Origin: AP-15 sp963787425
GTDB lineage: Bacteria; Pseudomonadota; Alphaproteobacteria; ATCC43930; CGMCC-115725
Assembly: GCA_963787425.1 (NCBI GenBank)
Contig: CAWBCV010000001.1
Location: forward strand, 1,495,379-1,559,378
Length of the DNA: 64,000 bases
Direction of reading: 5' to 3'
A program made the translations under genes and the position numbers. The notes beneath the pieces are model-generated. The model was not told where the DNA came from. It saw only the letters and a program-made list of their open reading frames with translations, and made no database searches. Below, in pieces: positions 34,980 through 44,070 of this stretch; within the stretch, counting starts at the first letter, position 1, and the number at the start of each line of letters is the position of its first letter.

Positions 34980-35259
34980 GCCCTTAGCATCTGAGGATCG
35001 TACCCACAGCCAAGCGATATAACCTTATCCCCACTATAATTTAGCACCGCACTTTCGGCCCGGCTTTATCAACCTCCAGCATTTCTGCCATTCTCGATGG
35101 CGAAATCCCGTCCGGCTGTCCAAGTCGGGTTTGAGGCGATACGTGAGGAACTGCGTAGGGGATGTAGTTGGCCGCAAGAGCTAACTTTCGATGTAGTAAG
35201 AGCGTTAGCCGCACGAAGTGGTGCGGTGTGAATGGGAGAAGAAACAAGAGGGAATTTTT
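34980..35259. other. Intergenic region beyond the second IS, no gene recognised
   Basis: This stretch should contain the right end of the second insertion sequence and its flank, but I find no convincing inverted repeat. The minus strand holds two short open stretches in different frames (ISPSRMAEMLEVDKAG and NYSGDKVISLGCGYDPQ) that look protein-like and might be remnants of a gene disrupted by the IS. They match nothing I recognise. Confidence 0.4.
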
Positions 35260-35751
35260 TCACCGGTTTCGGGGTGGTTGAAATCGCGCGCGCTTCCGCA
35301 CTGGCTTAGCCCTGTGAGAGTGGTAGAGATCAAAATATAAGACCCCCTTCGTCCCCCAATCCACAAGCTCCGGCTCCTGTGGTGTGAGGCCATGCCAGAC
35401 ACCGCCTGGTTTCAGTTCCCACGGGAAAGGCTGGGCTGGGTTCGGATCGTTAAGCACCGCCGCTTTCGTCGGACAATTCCGCAGACGCGCCCATGACCAC
35501 TCTGTCTCGAAATAATAAAGGGCGATAGTGGTGAGCGTCGTAGGCCGATCGCCGTAATTGGTAACTTCTGTTTGCACGAATCTTCGCTTGTCATCTGATG
35601 GCACCAAAACCATCCCCGTCCGCACCCTAAAACGCAGCTGTGGCCCGGCGCGACGAAAATTAAGAGTACTGAGAACCGCGCCGTATACCGCCACGAGACC
35701 GATGATCCCGGGAAACACTGTTCCCCACGGCACTCCTGACCATTTCGGCAT
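35260..35751 (-). CDS. Hypothetical protein with one N-terminal membrane segment
   Basis: A 163-residue protein. After MPKWSGVPWG comes a hydrophobic helix (TVFPGIIGLVAVYGAVLSTL, residues 11-30), then a soluble part with alternating strands (LRFRVRTGMVLVPSD, VQTEVTNYGDRPTTLTTIAL). The VTNxGxRPxT pattern resembles small immunoglobulin-like hypothetical proteins attached to the membrane. No known domain. Codon use is less GC-biased than neighbouring core genes, and it lies next to IS debris, which suggests an accessory gene. Confidence 0.6.
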   Translation of the reverse strand: MPKWSGVPWGTVFPGIIGLVAVYGAVLSTLNFRRAGPQLRFRVRTGMVLVPSDDKRRFVQTEVTNYGDRPTTLTTIALYYFETEWSWARLRNCPTKAAVLNDPNPAQPFPWELKPGGVWHGLTPQEPELVDWGTKGVLYFDLYHSHRAKPVRKRARFQPPRNR

Positions 35752-35864
35752 TGGCGAGAACCCGCGCCGCGCTTGCCGGCCAGTTTACCAAAGCTGCCGA
35801 TTTTTCAGAAGGCAGCAAAGCGCCTCGGTACGGGCTTGCGCCTGTCCTGTGGCGCGCCGCCCGT

Positions 35865-38041
35865 TCACGCCGCGAGGCGGTGCTTTTGGATCAGCGACAA
35901 GATTTCGGCCGCAGCTTGGGGGATGTTGGTGCCGGGGCCGTAGATCGCGCTGACCCCGGCTTTTTTGAGGAAAACGTAGTCCTTGGGCGGGATGACGCCG
36001 CCGCAGACGACGAGGATGTCGGCCGCGCCCTCTCGCTTCAGCGCTTCGACCAGGGCGGGGACCAGGGTCTTGTGGCCGGCGGCGTGGGTCGACACGCCGA
36101 TGATGTGGACGTCGTTCTCGATGGCCTGGCGGGCGGCCTCCTCGGGGGTCTGGAACAGGGGGCCGATATCGACGTCGAAACCGATATCGGCAAAGGCGGT
36201 GGCGATGATCTTGGCGCCGCGGTCGTGGCCGTCCTGGCCCAATTTGGCAACCAGCATGCGCGGCCGCCGCCCCTCCTCGCGCGCAAAGCCCTCGATCTCG
36301 CGCTGGACACGGCGGAAACCTTCGTCATCCTGGTATTGCCCGCCATAAACCCCGCTCACCGCGCGGATCTGAGCGCGATGGCGGGTAAACACTTTTTCGA
36401 GTGCGTCGGAGATCTCGCCGACCGTCGCCCGCGCCCGGGTCGCCTCGATCGCCAATGCCAAGAGGTTGCCCTGGCCGCTCTGCGCCGCCTTCGTCAGCGC
36501 AGCGAGCGCGGCATCGACCCGGACCTTGTCGCGCAGGCGGCGGACGCGCCCGAGCCGCTCGACCTGGCGGTCGCGCACTGCGGTGTTGTCGACGTCGAGC
36601 AGCTCGACCGAGGCCGCCTCGGCCGAGCGGTATTTGTTGACCCCGACGATCGTCTCCTCCCCGCGATCGATGCGGGCTTGCCGCCGCGCCGCGGATTCCT
36701 CGATGCGCAATTTGGGCAGGCCGGCCTCGACCGCTTTTGTCATTCCGCCCATCGCCTCGACCTCGTCGATCAGCGACATAGCCGCCGCGGCGATCGAATG
36801 AGTCAGGCTCTCGACGTAAAAGCTGCCGCCGAGCGGATCGACGACATGCGGGATGCCGCTTTCCTCGGCAAGTATTAGCTGGGTGTTGCGGGCGACGCGA
36901 GCCGAGGCTGGGGTCGGCAATGCGAGCGCCTCGTCGAACGAGTTCGTGTGCAATGACTGGGTGCCGCCGAGCACCGCGGCCAATGCCTCCAAGGTCGTGC
37001 GGATTATGTTGTTGTGCGGGTCCTGCTCGGTGAGGCTCACCCCCGAGGTCTGGCAATGCGTGCGCAAGGCGAGACTTCGCCGGGTTCTTCGGTGCAAACT
37101 GACGCATCAGCTGCGCCCACAATACCCGCGCCGCGCGCAACTTCGCGATCTCCATGAAGAAATTCATGCCGATCCCGAAGAAGAACGACAACCGCGGTGC
37201 GAAATCGTCGATCGCTAGGGCGCGCGACAAGGCCGTACGCACATATTCGAGGCCATCGGCGAGAGTAAAAGCGAGCTCCTGCACAGAAGTCGCGCCGGCT
37301 TCCTCCATGTGATAGCCGGAGATCGAGATAGAGTTGAACTTCGGCATGTGCCGGGCGGTGTATTCGATGATGTCGGCGACAATGCGCATCGACGGCCCGG
37401 GCGGGTAAATATAAGTATTGCGGACCATAAACTCTTTGAGGATATCGTTCTGGATCGTGCCGGTGAGCTTGTCCTGCGGCACGCCCTGTTCCTCGGCGGC
37501 GACGATGTAGCCGGCCAGCACCGGCAACACCGCGCCGTTCATCGTCATCGACACGCTCATCCGGTCGAGCGGAATGCCGTCGAACAGGATCTTCATGTCC
37601 TCGACCGAGTCGATTGCGACGCCCGCCTTCCCGACATCACCGACAACGCGCGGGTGGTCGCTGTCGTAGCCGCGGTGGGTGGCGAGATCGAACGCGATCG
37701 ACAGCCCCATCTGACCGGCCGCGAGATTATCGCGATAGAAGCGGTTCGAACTCTTCGGCGGTCGAAAAGCCGGAATATTGCCGGATCGTCCACGGCCGGT
37801 TGGCGTACATCGTCGCCCGCGGTCCGCGCAGATAAGGCGGACACCCCGGCATCATGTCGTCCAGCCGGACACCTGCGTGCTCGATCCCCTCCAGGTCCGC
37901 GGCGGTATAGAGCGGCTTGACTAAGATGCCCTCCGGTGTTGCCCAATCGAGGGTCTCGACCGCCTTGCCCCGGAGTTCGGTGCGCGCCAGCTGCGCCCAT
38001 TCATCGAGGGTCTTTGCCGGAAATAGGCCGTCCTCTGCCAT
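35865..38041 (-). CDS. Methylmalonyl-CoA mutase, two frameshifts
   Basis: An adenosylcobalamin-dependent mutase of about 724 residues interconverting (R)-methylmalonyl-CoA and succinyl-CoA, the last step of propionate use. Pieces: MAEDGLFPAKTLDEWAQLA to RPWTIRQYSGFSTAEE; GQMGLSIAFDLATHRGYDSD to GIGMNFFMEIAKLRAARVLW; and CQTSGVSLTEQDPHNNIIRT to the B12-binding domain with LGQDGHDRGAKII (DxHxxG), VSTHAAGHKTLVP and VCGGVIPPKDY. Breaks: an extra T near 37740 (GAGTTCGAAC for GAGTCGAAC) and a shift near 37085 (NPKSLALRTHCQTSG expected). The length, 3n+2, fits two insertions. It is the single-polypeptide type. No epimerase or MeaB gene is adjacent. Confidence 0.9.
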
Positions 38042-38160
38042 TGTCTTCTCCCGCGGCGGATGAAAACTATATGGGCGCCAGCGCTTTCTCGTCCATCAAC
38101 GGGCTCGACCCGATTTCCACCTGACCTCACGATGCGGTGGAGGCTTTGAAACTGTTAAAG

Positions 38161-38574
38161 TCAAGGTTTTGAGAAACCATCGTTTTCCTGAAACGGCCAT
38201 TTTTGTTCGATCTTCATCCGCATGAGCGCTTGGTCCATGACCCAGTCCAATGCGAAATTAAATAAGGAATACTTCAACCACTCGGGCGGTGGAACAAGCG
38301 GCCTTTGGCGCTCGAGGGTTTCCGGATCAAGGTCGCCCATGATCGCCTCTGCCCAATACGAATCCAATCGCGTGTCCTCCGGATGCACTTTGTCGAGAAA
38401 AAGTTTCGCATCGGCCAACTCAAACACCGCGTCGGTTATTTCATCGCTAGCTTGGATCGCCTGCCAAATAAGGCCACCCAACTCGGAGAGCTGGTTTTCC
38501 AGGTCTTGCCTATTGGCAATCTGCCCTCGTGCTCCGCTAAAGTTGAATTTCCGCTCTACTATATTGTCTGCCAT
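38161..38574 (-). CDS. Hypothetical protein
   Basis: A 137-residue acidic, mostly helical protein (MADNIVERKFNFSGARGQI at the start, YSLFNFALDWVMDQALMRMK near the end). It has no cysteine, signal peptide, membrane helix or motif that I recognise. The codon pattern is less GC-biased than core genes. It lies between methylmalonyl-CoA mutase and the HicA/HicB pair, in a small accessory patch. Confidence 0.55.
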   Translation of the reverse strand: MADNIVERKFNFSGARGQIANRQDLENQLSELGGLIWQAIQASDEITDAVFELADAKLFLDKVHPEDTRLDSYWAEAIMGDLDPETLERQRPLVPPPEWLKYSLFNFALDWVMDQALMRMKIEQKWPFQENDGFSKP

Positions 38575-38689
38575 TTAGCATCCTCCATTCGTTGCAGGCG
38601 TGGCGCGAATCGAGGTTACGGGTCGAATTGGTCAGGCCAATCTTACCGACTGCGTGTCTCGCGCTCACCGTCGGTAATCCAAGTCGATT

Positions 38690-39244
38690 TCAAGCTCGCA
38701 TCTTCTGTCTACGAGCGGCTTGCTGCCTATCGTTTTTCTCTTTTTGCAAAATCACGACATTGGCGCCTCGCCGATCGACCTGACTTGCTTCCGGTACAGC
38801 GGCGTCGTGCTCTGTATCAGCTGCCTCTCTGACTACGAGTTCAATTCTCTTTCCAAGGGTTCGAAGCGCCTTGTCGACGCGATCGATCCGGCTCTTGTAC
38901 AACGGATCATGAAGCCGGCGCGCAACCTTTTCGTCGACGCCGAGCCGGCGCGCGAGATCAACGTTCGAGACGCCGGCGGCGAGCATCGCGTCATGCAGCA
39001 CCAGTTTCGCCGCGACGAGAGGAGGTACGTGAGCTATCCTTCGTCCGCGAGCGGGAGACGGATGCGGCAAGGGCTTAGCATCATCCGTATAGAAGGAAAA
39101 GGCCGTGACAAGCGCATCCTCCGCCATCGCAGCCGCCTCCTCCTCCGTCTCCCCTTGGGTAATCGCCTCGGGGACATCGGGGAACGTGACAGTGAAGCCG
39201 CCCTCAGTCTGCGCGGTCAGTTCGTAAGGATAGGCAAAGCGCAT
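38690..39244 (-). CDS. hicB: HicB-type antitoxin / regulator with HTH domain
   Basis: About 184 residues. The N-terminal half is a HicB partial RNase H-like fold (MRFAYPYELTAQTEGGFTVT, FPDVPEAITQGETEEEAAAM). After that comes an HTH (LAAGVSNVDLARRLGVDE-like AAGVSNVDLARRLGVDEKVA) for DNA binding, then a basic tail of about 45 residues not usual for the family. The ATG at 39244 is preferred since the earlier in-frame ATG (39280) lies inside the palindromic operator. It reads away from hicA, which starts 92 bases off on the other strand. Most hicAB operons are co-directional, so this layout is unusual. The protein should neutralise HicA and repress transcription by binding the operator. Confidence 0.8.
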   Translation of the reverse strand: MRFAYPYELTAQTEGGFTVTFPDVPEAITQGETEEEAAAMAEDALVTAFSFYTDDAKPLPHPSPARGRRIAHVPPLVAAKLVLHDAMLAAGVSNVDLARRLGVDEKVARRLHDPLYKSRIDRVDKALRTLGKRIELVVREAADTEHDAAVPEASQVDRRGANVVILQKEKNDRQQAARRQKMRA

Positions 39245-39271
39245 TGGATGGATTACCTCTGAGGCCAACAT

Positions 39272-39291
39272 ATCGGACATTTTTGTCCGAT
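39272..39291. promoter_or_regulatory. Palindromic operator between hicB and hicA
   Basis: A perfect inverted repeat with eight-base arms, ATCGGACA and TGTCCGAT, separated by TTTT. It lies 27 bases upstream of the chosen hicB ATG and 44 bases upstream of the hicA ATG, in the divergent promoter region. Its position and symmetry make it the obvious binding site for the HTH domain of HicB. Confidence 0.7.
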
Positions 39292-39335
39292 TTCAAGGTA
39301 AGCCGACGCCCGACTGTCTCCCCGGATCTGTGACT

Positions 39336-39546
39336 ATGAAATCAAGCGAGCTCCTGCGCCGCGTGCGCCGGCTCGCCAGCCGACGGGGCTGGAGAATCGA
39401 GATTACGGAAGGGAAGAGGCACACAAAGCTGAGACTCCCTGGCGGGGGCACGACGGATTCCTCGACATTCGACCGATCTAAAGACCGGCACTCTCCATAA
39501 CATCCTCAAACAACTCGGCATAACACCGGAAGATTTGGAAGACTAA
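39336..39546 (+). pseudogene. hicA: HicA-type mRNA interferase toxin, frameshifted
   Basis: Two frames together spell a 69-residue HicA toxin: MKSSELLRRVRRLASRRGW, then EGKRHTKLRLPGGG with the catalytic histidine region, then after one extra G near 39451 IPRHSTDLKTGTLHNILKQL and GITPEDLED. HicA is a double-stranded-RNA-binding-fold ribonuclease that cuts mRNA. The insertion would truncate the protein after the active-site histidine region. With an intact HicB nearby, this could be a disarmed toxin or another sequence error. The length is 3n+1, as expected for one insertion. Confidence 0.75.
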
Positions 39547-39573
39547 GCCGTTCCAAGGCGTTGGACGAAAGCA

Positions 39574-40713
39574 CTATATGGGCACCTGCGTTTCTCTTTC
39601 GTCCATCAACTCCAGGCTGCGCAGCGTATGGCGGAAACATATCGCCGCGGTCAACAGCAGCACGGCTCCGGCCTGGTGCGCGGCCGCGAGCGGGATCGGC
39701 ACGGCCAGGGTCAAGGTCGAGATGCCGAGCGCGAGCTGCAATGCAGCGGCTGCGAGGAGCGCGTGCAGCGCGACGCGAGCCGGTTTCGATAGGCGCGAGC
39801 GCACGCCCGCCGCCCAGAGCACGATGATAGCTATCGCAGTCGCGATGGCGAGCACGCGATGATCGAACTGCACGGCGGCGATGTTTTCGAACAAGTTCAG
39901 ATAAAATGGCCGGAGTTGGGCGTAGCCGGCCGGCACGAGCCTGCCGTCCATCAGCGGAAAGGTGTTGTAGGTCAGTCCGGCGCGCGTTCCGGCGACAAGG
40001 CCGCCGGCAAGGATCGTCAGCGCGACCAGCACGAGCACGGCTTCGCTGGCTCGCCGCCAGCCGGGACTCGCATGCGGAGACTGAGAACCGCGGACCAGGC
40101 CCAGCGCCGTCCACAGGATCGCGGCATAGATCGCCAGAGCAAGAGCGAGGTGGCCGACGAGGCGGTATTGGCTGACCTCGACCCGGTCGGCAAGGCCGCT
40201 CTCGACCATATACCAGCCGAGCGCGCCCTGCAGAAACCCGAGCAGCAGGATACCGGCGAGGGGCGGCGCAAGCCGCCGCGGCAGCTGACGCCGCGCCAGA
40301 AACCAAAGGAAAGGCACGGCAAACGCCACGCCGATCAGCCGGCCTAGCAGCCGGTGCGTGTATTCCCAGTAATAGATGCTTTTGAACTCGTCCAAGCTCA
40401 TTGCGAAATGGATGGCCCGGTATTCGGGGATCTGTTGGTATTTCGCGAATTCCGTGGCCCAGTCGGCGGCCGATAGCGGCGGCACGATACCGATGACCGG
40501 CTTCCATTCGGTGATCGACAGGCCCGAGAGAGTGAGCCGCGTGATGCCGCCGACCACGACCATCAGGAAAATCAAGCCGCAGCAGAAGAAGAGCCACGCC
40601 GCCACGGGCCGGAGGCCCACTTCTGCTGCGGCTCCTGGCGCTACTCCCGAATTCGCAACGCCGGCTATCGAGCTCGGCAAGGTTGGATCCTCATAGACGC
40701 TTGTTGCGGGCAA
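39574..40713 (-). CDS. ctaA: Heme A synthase (COX15/CtaA family)
   Basis: A membrane protein of about 379 residues with eight hydrophobic segments, oxidising heme O to heme A for aa3-type cytochrome oxidases. Family motifs: FLMVVVGGITRLTLSGLSITEWKP split over TM1 and the next loop, IYYWEYTHRLLGRLIG with the first heme histidine, GHLALALAIY, VQFDHRVLAIATA and IPLAAAHQAGAVLLL with later histidines. No ATG is available upstream of TM1, so the TTG at 40713 is the likely start. GTG or ATG alternatives would remove TM1. No ctaB or coxG gene is adjacent. Confidence 0.9.
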   Translation of the reverse strand: MPATSVYEDPTLPSSIAGVANSGVAPGAAAEVGLRPVAAWLFFCCGLIFLMVVVGGITRLTLSGLSITEWKPVIGIVPPLSAADWATEFAKYQQIPEYRAIHFAMSLDEFKSIYYWEYTHRLLGRLIGVAFAVPFLWFLARRQLPRRLAPPLAGILLLGFLQGALGWYMVESGLADRVEVSQYRLVGHLALALAIYAAILWTALGLVRGSQSPHASPGWRRASEAVLVLVALTILAGGLVAGTRAGLTYNTFPLMDGRLVPAGYAQLRPFYLNLFENIAAVQFDHRVLAIATAIAIIVLWAAGVRSRLSKPARVALHALLAAAALQLALGISTLTLAVPIPLAAAHQAGAVLLLTAAICFRHTLRSLELMDERETQVPI

Positions 40714-40783
40714 GTGAGTGCGCCCCCGCGCGCCGGCAAGAGGGCGCGATTGCGCACCATTTCTTGCTTTTCCTCTCGCCGCC

Positions 40784-40846
40784 CGCGCCCTCACCTGCCT
40801 CGCTGCGCTCGGCACTCTCTCCCGCACCGCGGGAGAGAGGGGATTA
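40784..40846. repeat. Intergenic hairpin repeat, divergent copy
   Basis: The sequence holds CTCTCTCCCGCACCGCGGGAGAGAG, an 11-base-armed hairpin. It is preceded by GCCCTCACCTGCCTCGCTGCGC and a CTCGCTGCGCTCGG segment. This is a variant of the 'CCCTCACC...CTCTCCC-GCGGGAGAG' repeats seen at 5468 and 13094. It lies between the heme A synthase start and the stop of the thiamine-diphosphate enzyme and could end that transcript. Confidence 0.65.
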
Positions 40847-40885
40847 AGCCTGAAGGGCTTGGTGGGTGATGACAACGCTGCCTTA

Positions 40886-42535
40886 CTACTCGGCTGCGCC
40901 GCGGCGGTGCGAGAAGCCCTGCTCCTGGCTGGTGATGAATTCGAGCAAGGCGGCGCGGCCGACTTCGGTCTGGCGGCGGGCGCGCAGGATCGCGTCGCCG
41001 ATCTGCGCCGGGTCTTCGACCCGCTCACTCCAGCCGCCGAGGTCGCGCGCGATGTTGGCGTAATTGCCGCCAAGATCGCGCGCCCGGTAGCGCTCGTGCG
41101 ACAGCGCCATCGCATGAGTTTCGATCGCCATCGTCGAATTGTTCAAGACAATCGTCAGGATCGGGATCCCGCAGCGCGCCGCCGTCTCGAAATCGAGGCC
41201 GGTCATCCCGAACGCCGCGTCGCCCATGAAGTTGACGCAGAATTTGTCGGGCGCGGCGACCTTGGCGCCGATCGCGAGGCCAAGGCCGGTGCCGAGCTGG
41301 TGCGACTTGCCCCAGCCGATATAGCCGCGCGGCCGGGTCGCCCGGTAGAAGGGGTTGAGCTGCTCGCGTGGGCTGCCGGAATCGTGGGTGACGATCGCCT
41401 CGGCCGGGTTGACGACCCGCATGAACTCCGAGATGACCCGGTAGGGGTTGATCGGCCGCTCGTCCGAACGCAGCTTCCCTTGCCAGCGGGCCAGCCACTC
41501 CTCGCGCTTGCCGGCGATTTCCCGAGCGACCGCGTCCGGGCGCGCCTCGCCGTTCAGCCGATCACCGACCGCCGCAAGCAATTGGCCGAGCACGAGCTTG
41601 GCGTCGCCGAGAATCCCGAGATCGGCGGCAAAGGCCTTGTGAAGGTCGCGCGTGTCGTTGGTCGCATGGATGATCTTCTTGCCGGGCGGCAATGCCGGGG
41701 TGGCGATGCCATGCTTGGTAAAGCTGCAGCCGACGCCCAGGACCAGATCCGATTTGTGCAGGAAATGCCGGCCGTGCCCGGTAAAGGTGCCGCCGCCGGG
41801 CCCGAGCGCCAATGCGTGGTCCTCCGGAAAGGCGCTCTTGCCGTCGAAGGTCGTCATGACCGGCGCCTGCAGCAGCTCGGCCAATCGCCGCAATTCCTCG
41901 GTGGCCTCGGCGTAGAAGACGCCCTGCCCCGCGAGGATCATCGGGCAAGAGGCATCGAGCAGCATGCGCGCCGCCTCCTCGACGTCGTGCTCGTCACCGG
42001 CCGATCGAGTAACGGGGACCTGCCGGTACTCGTGCGGATCGACACTCACGTCGATGCTGTGGACATCGGCCGGCACTTCCACCATGACCGGGCCCTGCCG
42101 GCCGTTCTTTACTTGGGCAAAGGCGCGCCGCATGACGTTCGCGATCTGCTCGGGCAGGATCACTTCTTCGACCGATTTGGTGATCGCAGCATAGGAACGG
42201 CTCGATTTGAACATCGGGAACAATTGCGCCGTCTCGCGCGGGTGACCGAGCGGCAGAAACACCACCGGGCTCGAATCCGAAAAAGCCGTCGCGACGCCGG
42301 CAAAGGCGTTCTCGGCACCCGGCCCGTATTGCATCGCGAACACCCCCGGCGGGCAGCCATTGGAGACGCGGGCGAACCCGTCGGCCATATGGACGCCGAC
42401 CCGCTCCTGGCGGCAGATGACCGGCTTGATCCCGACCGCCGCCGCGGCCTCGATGATCGGGGTGGTTGGAAAGCAGAAGAGCGTCGAGATGCCCTCCCGC
42501 TTCAGGATCTCGGCAATCACGTCCATGACGAGCAT
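40886..42535 (-). CDS. Thiamine diphosphate-dependent enzyme (acetolactate synthase-like)
   Basis: A 549-residue ThDP enzyme of the acetohydroxyacid synthase / benzoylformate decarboxylase superfamily. Domains: PYR (conserved catalytic Glu in VICRQERVGVHMADGFARV), central, and PP with the ThDP-Mg motif GDAAFGMTG followed about 25 residues later by LNNSTMA. A GGGAGGAA lies seven bases before the ATG. The absence of a regulatory small subunit (IlvH) gene nearby and the divergent C terminus argue against a biosynthetic IlvB. Oxalyl-CoA decarboxylase, sulfoacetaldehyde or phosphonopyruvate-type activities are possible. The substrate is undetermined. Confidence 0.88.
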   Translation of the reverse strand: MLVMDVIAEILKREGISTLFCFPTTPIIEAAAAVGIKPVICRQERVGVHMADGFARVSNGCPPGVFAMQYGPGAENAFAGVATAFSDSSPVVFLPLGHPRETAQLFPMFKSSRSYAAITKSVEEVILPEQIANVMRRAFAQVKNGRQGPVMVEVPADVHSIDVSVDPHEYRQVPVTRSAGDEHDVEEAARMLLDASCPMILAGQGVFYAEATEELRRLAELLQAPVMTTFDGKSAFPEDHALALGPGGGTFTGHGRHFLHKSDLVLGVGCSFTKHGIATPALPPGKKIIHATNDTRDLHKAFAADLGILGDAKLVLGQLLAAVGDRLNGEARPDAVAREIAGKREEWLARWQGKLRSDERPINPYRVISEFMRVVNPAEAIVTHDSGSPREQLNPFYRATRPRGYIGWGKSHQLGTGLGLAIGAKVAAPDKFCVNFMGDAAFGMTGLDFETAARCGIPILTIVLNNSTMAIETHAMALSHERYRARDLGGNYANIARDLGGWSERVEDPAQIGDAILRARRQTEVGRAALLEFITSQEQGFSHRRGAAE

Positions 42536-42692
42536 CGGTGGTTCCTCCCAACGGGTCGTTCCGGGGTGCCAGCGGACAGCGCTGGCAGACGGCTGAAGTT
42601 TAGCTTCAGTGGGGTTGCGACGCCAACCGAGAGCGGCCGAGGCGCAGATTAGTGCACCCAGCTGATTGAGCGACAGATGCTAAGATATCCCG

Positions 42693-43412
42693 ATGTCCTC
42701 CGACGTCGTCGATCTGCGGGATTTCTATGGCACCGGGCTCGGTCAGATCGCTCGGCGAATGATCCGCGACGCCATTCGCCGAGTGTGGCCCGATCTGCAG
42801 GGCATGCGGCTCCTCGGCATCGGCTATGCGACACCGTTTTTGCCTGCGATCTCGGCCGAGACGGAGCGCACGGTGGCGTTGATGCCGGCCGCACTCGGTG
42901 TGCTCGGCTGGTCGCCGGAGGGGCGCAATCTGGTCACCCTGGCCGATGAGGGAGAGCTCCCCTTTGCGGATTATTCGATCGACCGGGTCCTGCTGGTCCA
43001 CGCGCTCGAGACCACGGACCAGGCGAGCCCGATGCTGAAGGAGATCTGGCGCGTCCTGGCCGGCGGCGGGCGCCTGCTGGTTATTGCTCCGAACCGCCGC
43101 GGCATCTGGGCCCGCCTCGACCGCACTCCGTTTGGTTCGGGCCGCCCCTACACGATGTCGCAATTGTCACGGCTGCTGCGGGACGAGCAGTTCACCCCAG
43201 TCGGAACAGATACCGCGCTGTTCATCCCGCCCGCGCGGAAGCGCATGATCTTGCGCTCGGCGGCGGCGTGGGAGCGCGTAGGCAAGCGCTGGTTTCCAAC
43301 CTTCGCCGGGGTCGTGCTGGTCGAGGCGACAAAGCAGATCTACGCCAAGCCGGCGCCCATCCGCACACCGCGCCGCCGCCTGGTCTATGCGCCGGCGCCG
43401 CACGGCTTGTAG
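42693..43412 (+). CDS. Class I SAM-dependent methyltransferase
   Basis: A 239-residue protein with a Methyltransf_11-like core: LQGMRLLGIGYATPFLPAI (motif I region, degenerate at GxGxG), DEGELPFADYSIDRVLLVHALE (motifs II-III) and LKEIWRVLAGGGRLLVIAPNRRG (motif IV). The last 50 residues are basic. This family in alphaproteobacteria is often found near glyoxalase or Zn-hydrolase genes, not seen here. No membrane segment. The substrate is unknown. Confidence 0.85.
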   Translation: MSSDVVDLRDFYGTGLGQIARRMIRDAIRRVWPDLQGMRLLGIGYATPFLPAISAETERTVALMPAALGVLGWSPEGRNLVTLADEGELPFADYSIDRVLLVHALETTDQASPMLKEIWRVLAGGGRLLVIAPNRRGIWARLDRTPFGSGRPYTMSQLSRLLRDEQFTPVGTDTALFIPPARKRMILRSAAAWERVGKRWFPTFAGVVLVEATKQIYAKPAPIRTPRRRLVYAPAPHGL

Positions 43413-43465
43413 CGCCACATCCGACTAGTTGTTCGACAACCCGGCCTGCCCTCAACCGACTGCCC

Positions 43466-44068
43466 TCATCCGAAATCTTCGGCCAAAGCGGCGCGGATCG
43501 GTTCCGGCAGCACCGCCATGTGCCCGTAATTCGGATGATCGAAACCAACAACCAACTGCGCGCCGGGGGTCTTGAAGCGGGCGATCTGGTCGCCGGTGAA
43601 CGGAAATCTGAGGAACTGGACGGATGAGGCCTTGCCCTCCGGGCTGGTGTTCTCGCGCGTCGGGTCGGGTTCGCCCCGGATCCGCTGCCCCGCGATGTCG
43701 ACAAAGACGCGGTTTTCGATCCCGCCCAGGCGGGCCAGCACCGAAGCGCGGCGCATCGGATCGTCGATCTCGAACATTACCGTGGCGACGAGCTCCTTTC
43801 CCTGCGGGATCAGCGGATTATAGACCGCCAATTCGTCCTCGATCTGCGCCTCGCCGCCCTGCTCGATATGCAGCATCTCCTGCACCTGATGCCACATCGT
43901 CTCGTAATTCTCGAAGTAGAAGGTCGCAAACGGGCCGACCTCAACGCGCCGTCGGCGCTTGATCTCAGTGATCCGTTTGCGTTGCTCATTGCGCGCCGCG
44001 GCGTATTCGGCCGGCGGCACAATGTCCGCGCGGGTCAGTTGGCGCTTATTGTGGGCCCGTGTGTCCAT
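43466..44068 (-). CDS. DUF3501 family protein
   Basis: A 200-residue protein beginning MDTRAHNKRQLTRADIVPPA with the DUF3501-typical RIxEIKRxRRVEVGPFATFYFENYETMWHQ core. DUF3501 proteins are almost always encoded next to a rubrerythrin and a GlpC-like Fe-S protein, as here. The ATG lies only two bases after the upstream gene's stop, so translation is coupled. No cysteine cluster or membrane segment is seen. The role is unknown, but the conserved neighbourhood points to peroxide or iron stress handling. Confidence 0.9.
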   Translation of the reverse strand: MDTRAHNKRQLTRADIVPPAEYAAARNEQRKRITEIKRRRRVEVGPFATFYFENYETMWHQVQEMLHIEQGGEAQIEDELAVYNPLIPQGKELVATVMFEIDDPMRRASVLARLGGIENRVFVDIAGQRIRGEPDPTRENTSPEGKASSVQFLRFPFTGDQIARFKTPGAQLVVGFDHPNYGHMAVLPEPIRAALAEDFG

Positions 44069-44070
44069 AG

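Noticed and set aside
35041..35250. Short minus-strand open frame near the second IS
   Set aside because: Only a short stretch (RMAEMLEVDKAG) looks protein-like and it breaks into another frame; kept only as a possible remnant in the region note.
40718..42652. 644-codon plus-strand frame opposite the ThDP enzyme
   Set aside because: Length comes from high GC; the minus strand has clear ThDP motifs and a ribosome-binding site.
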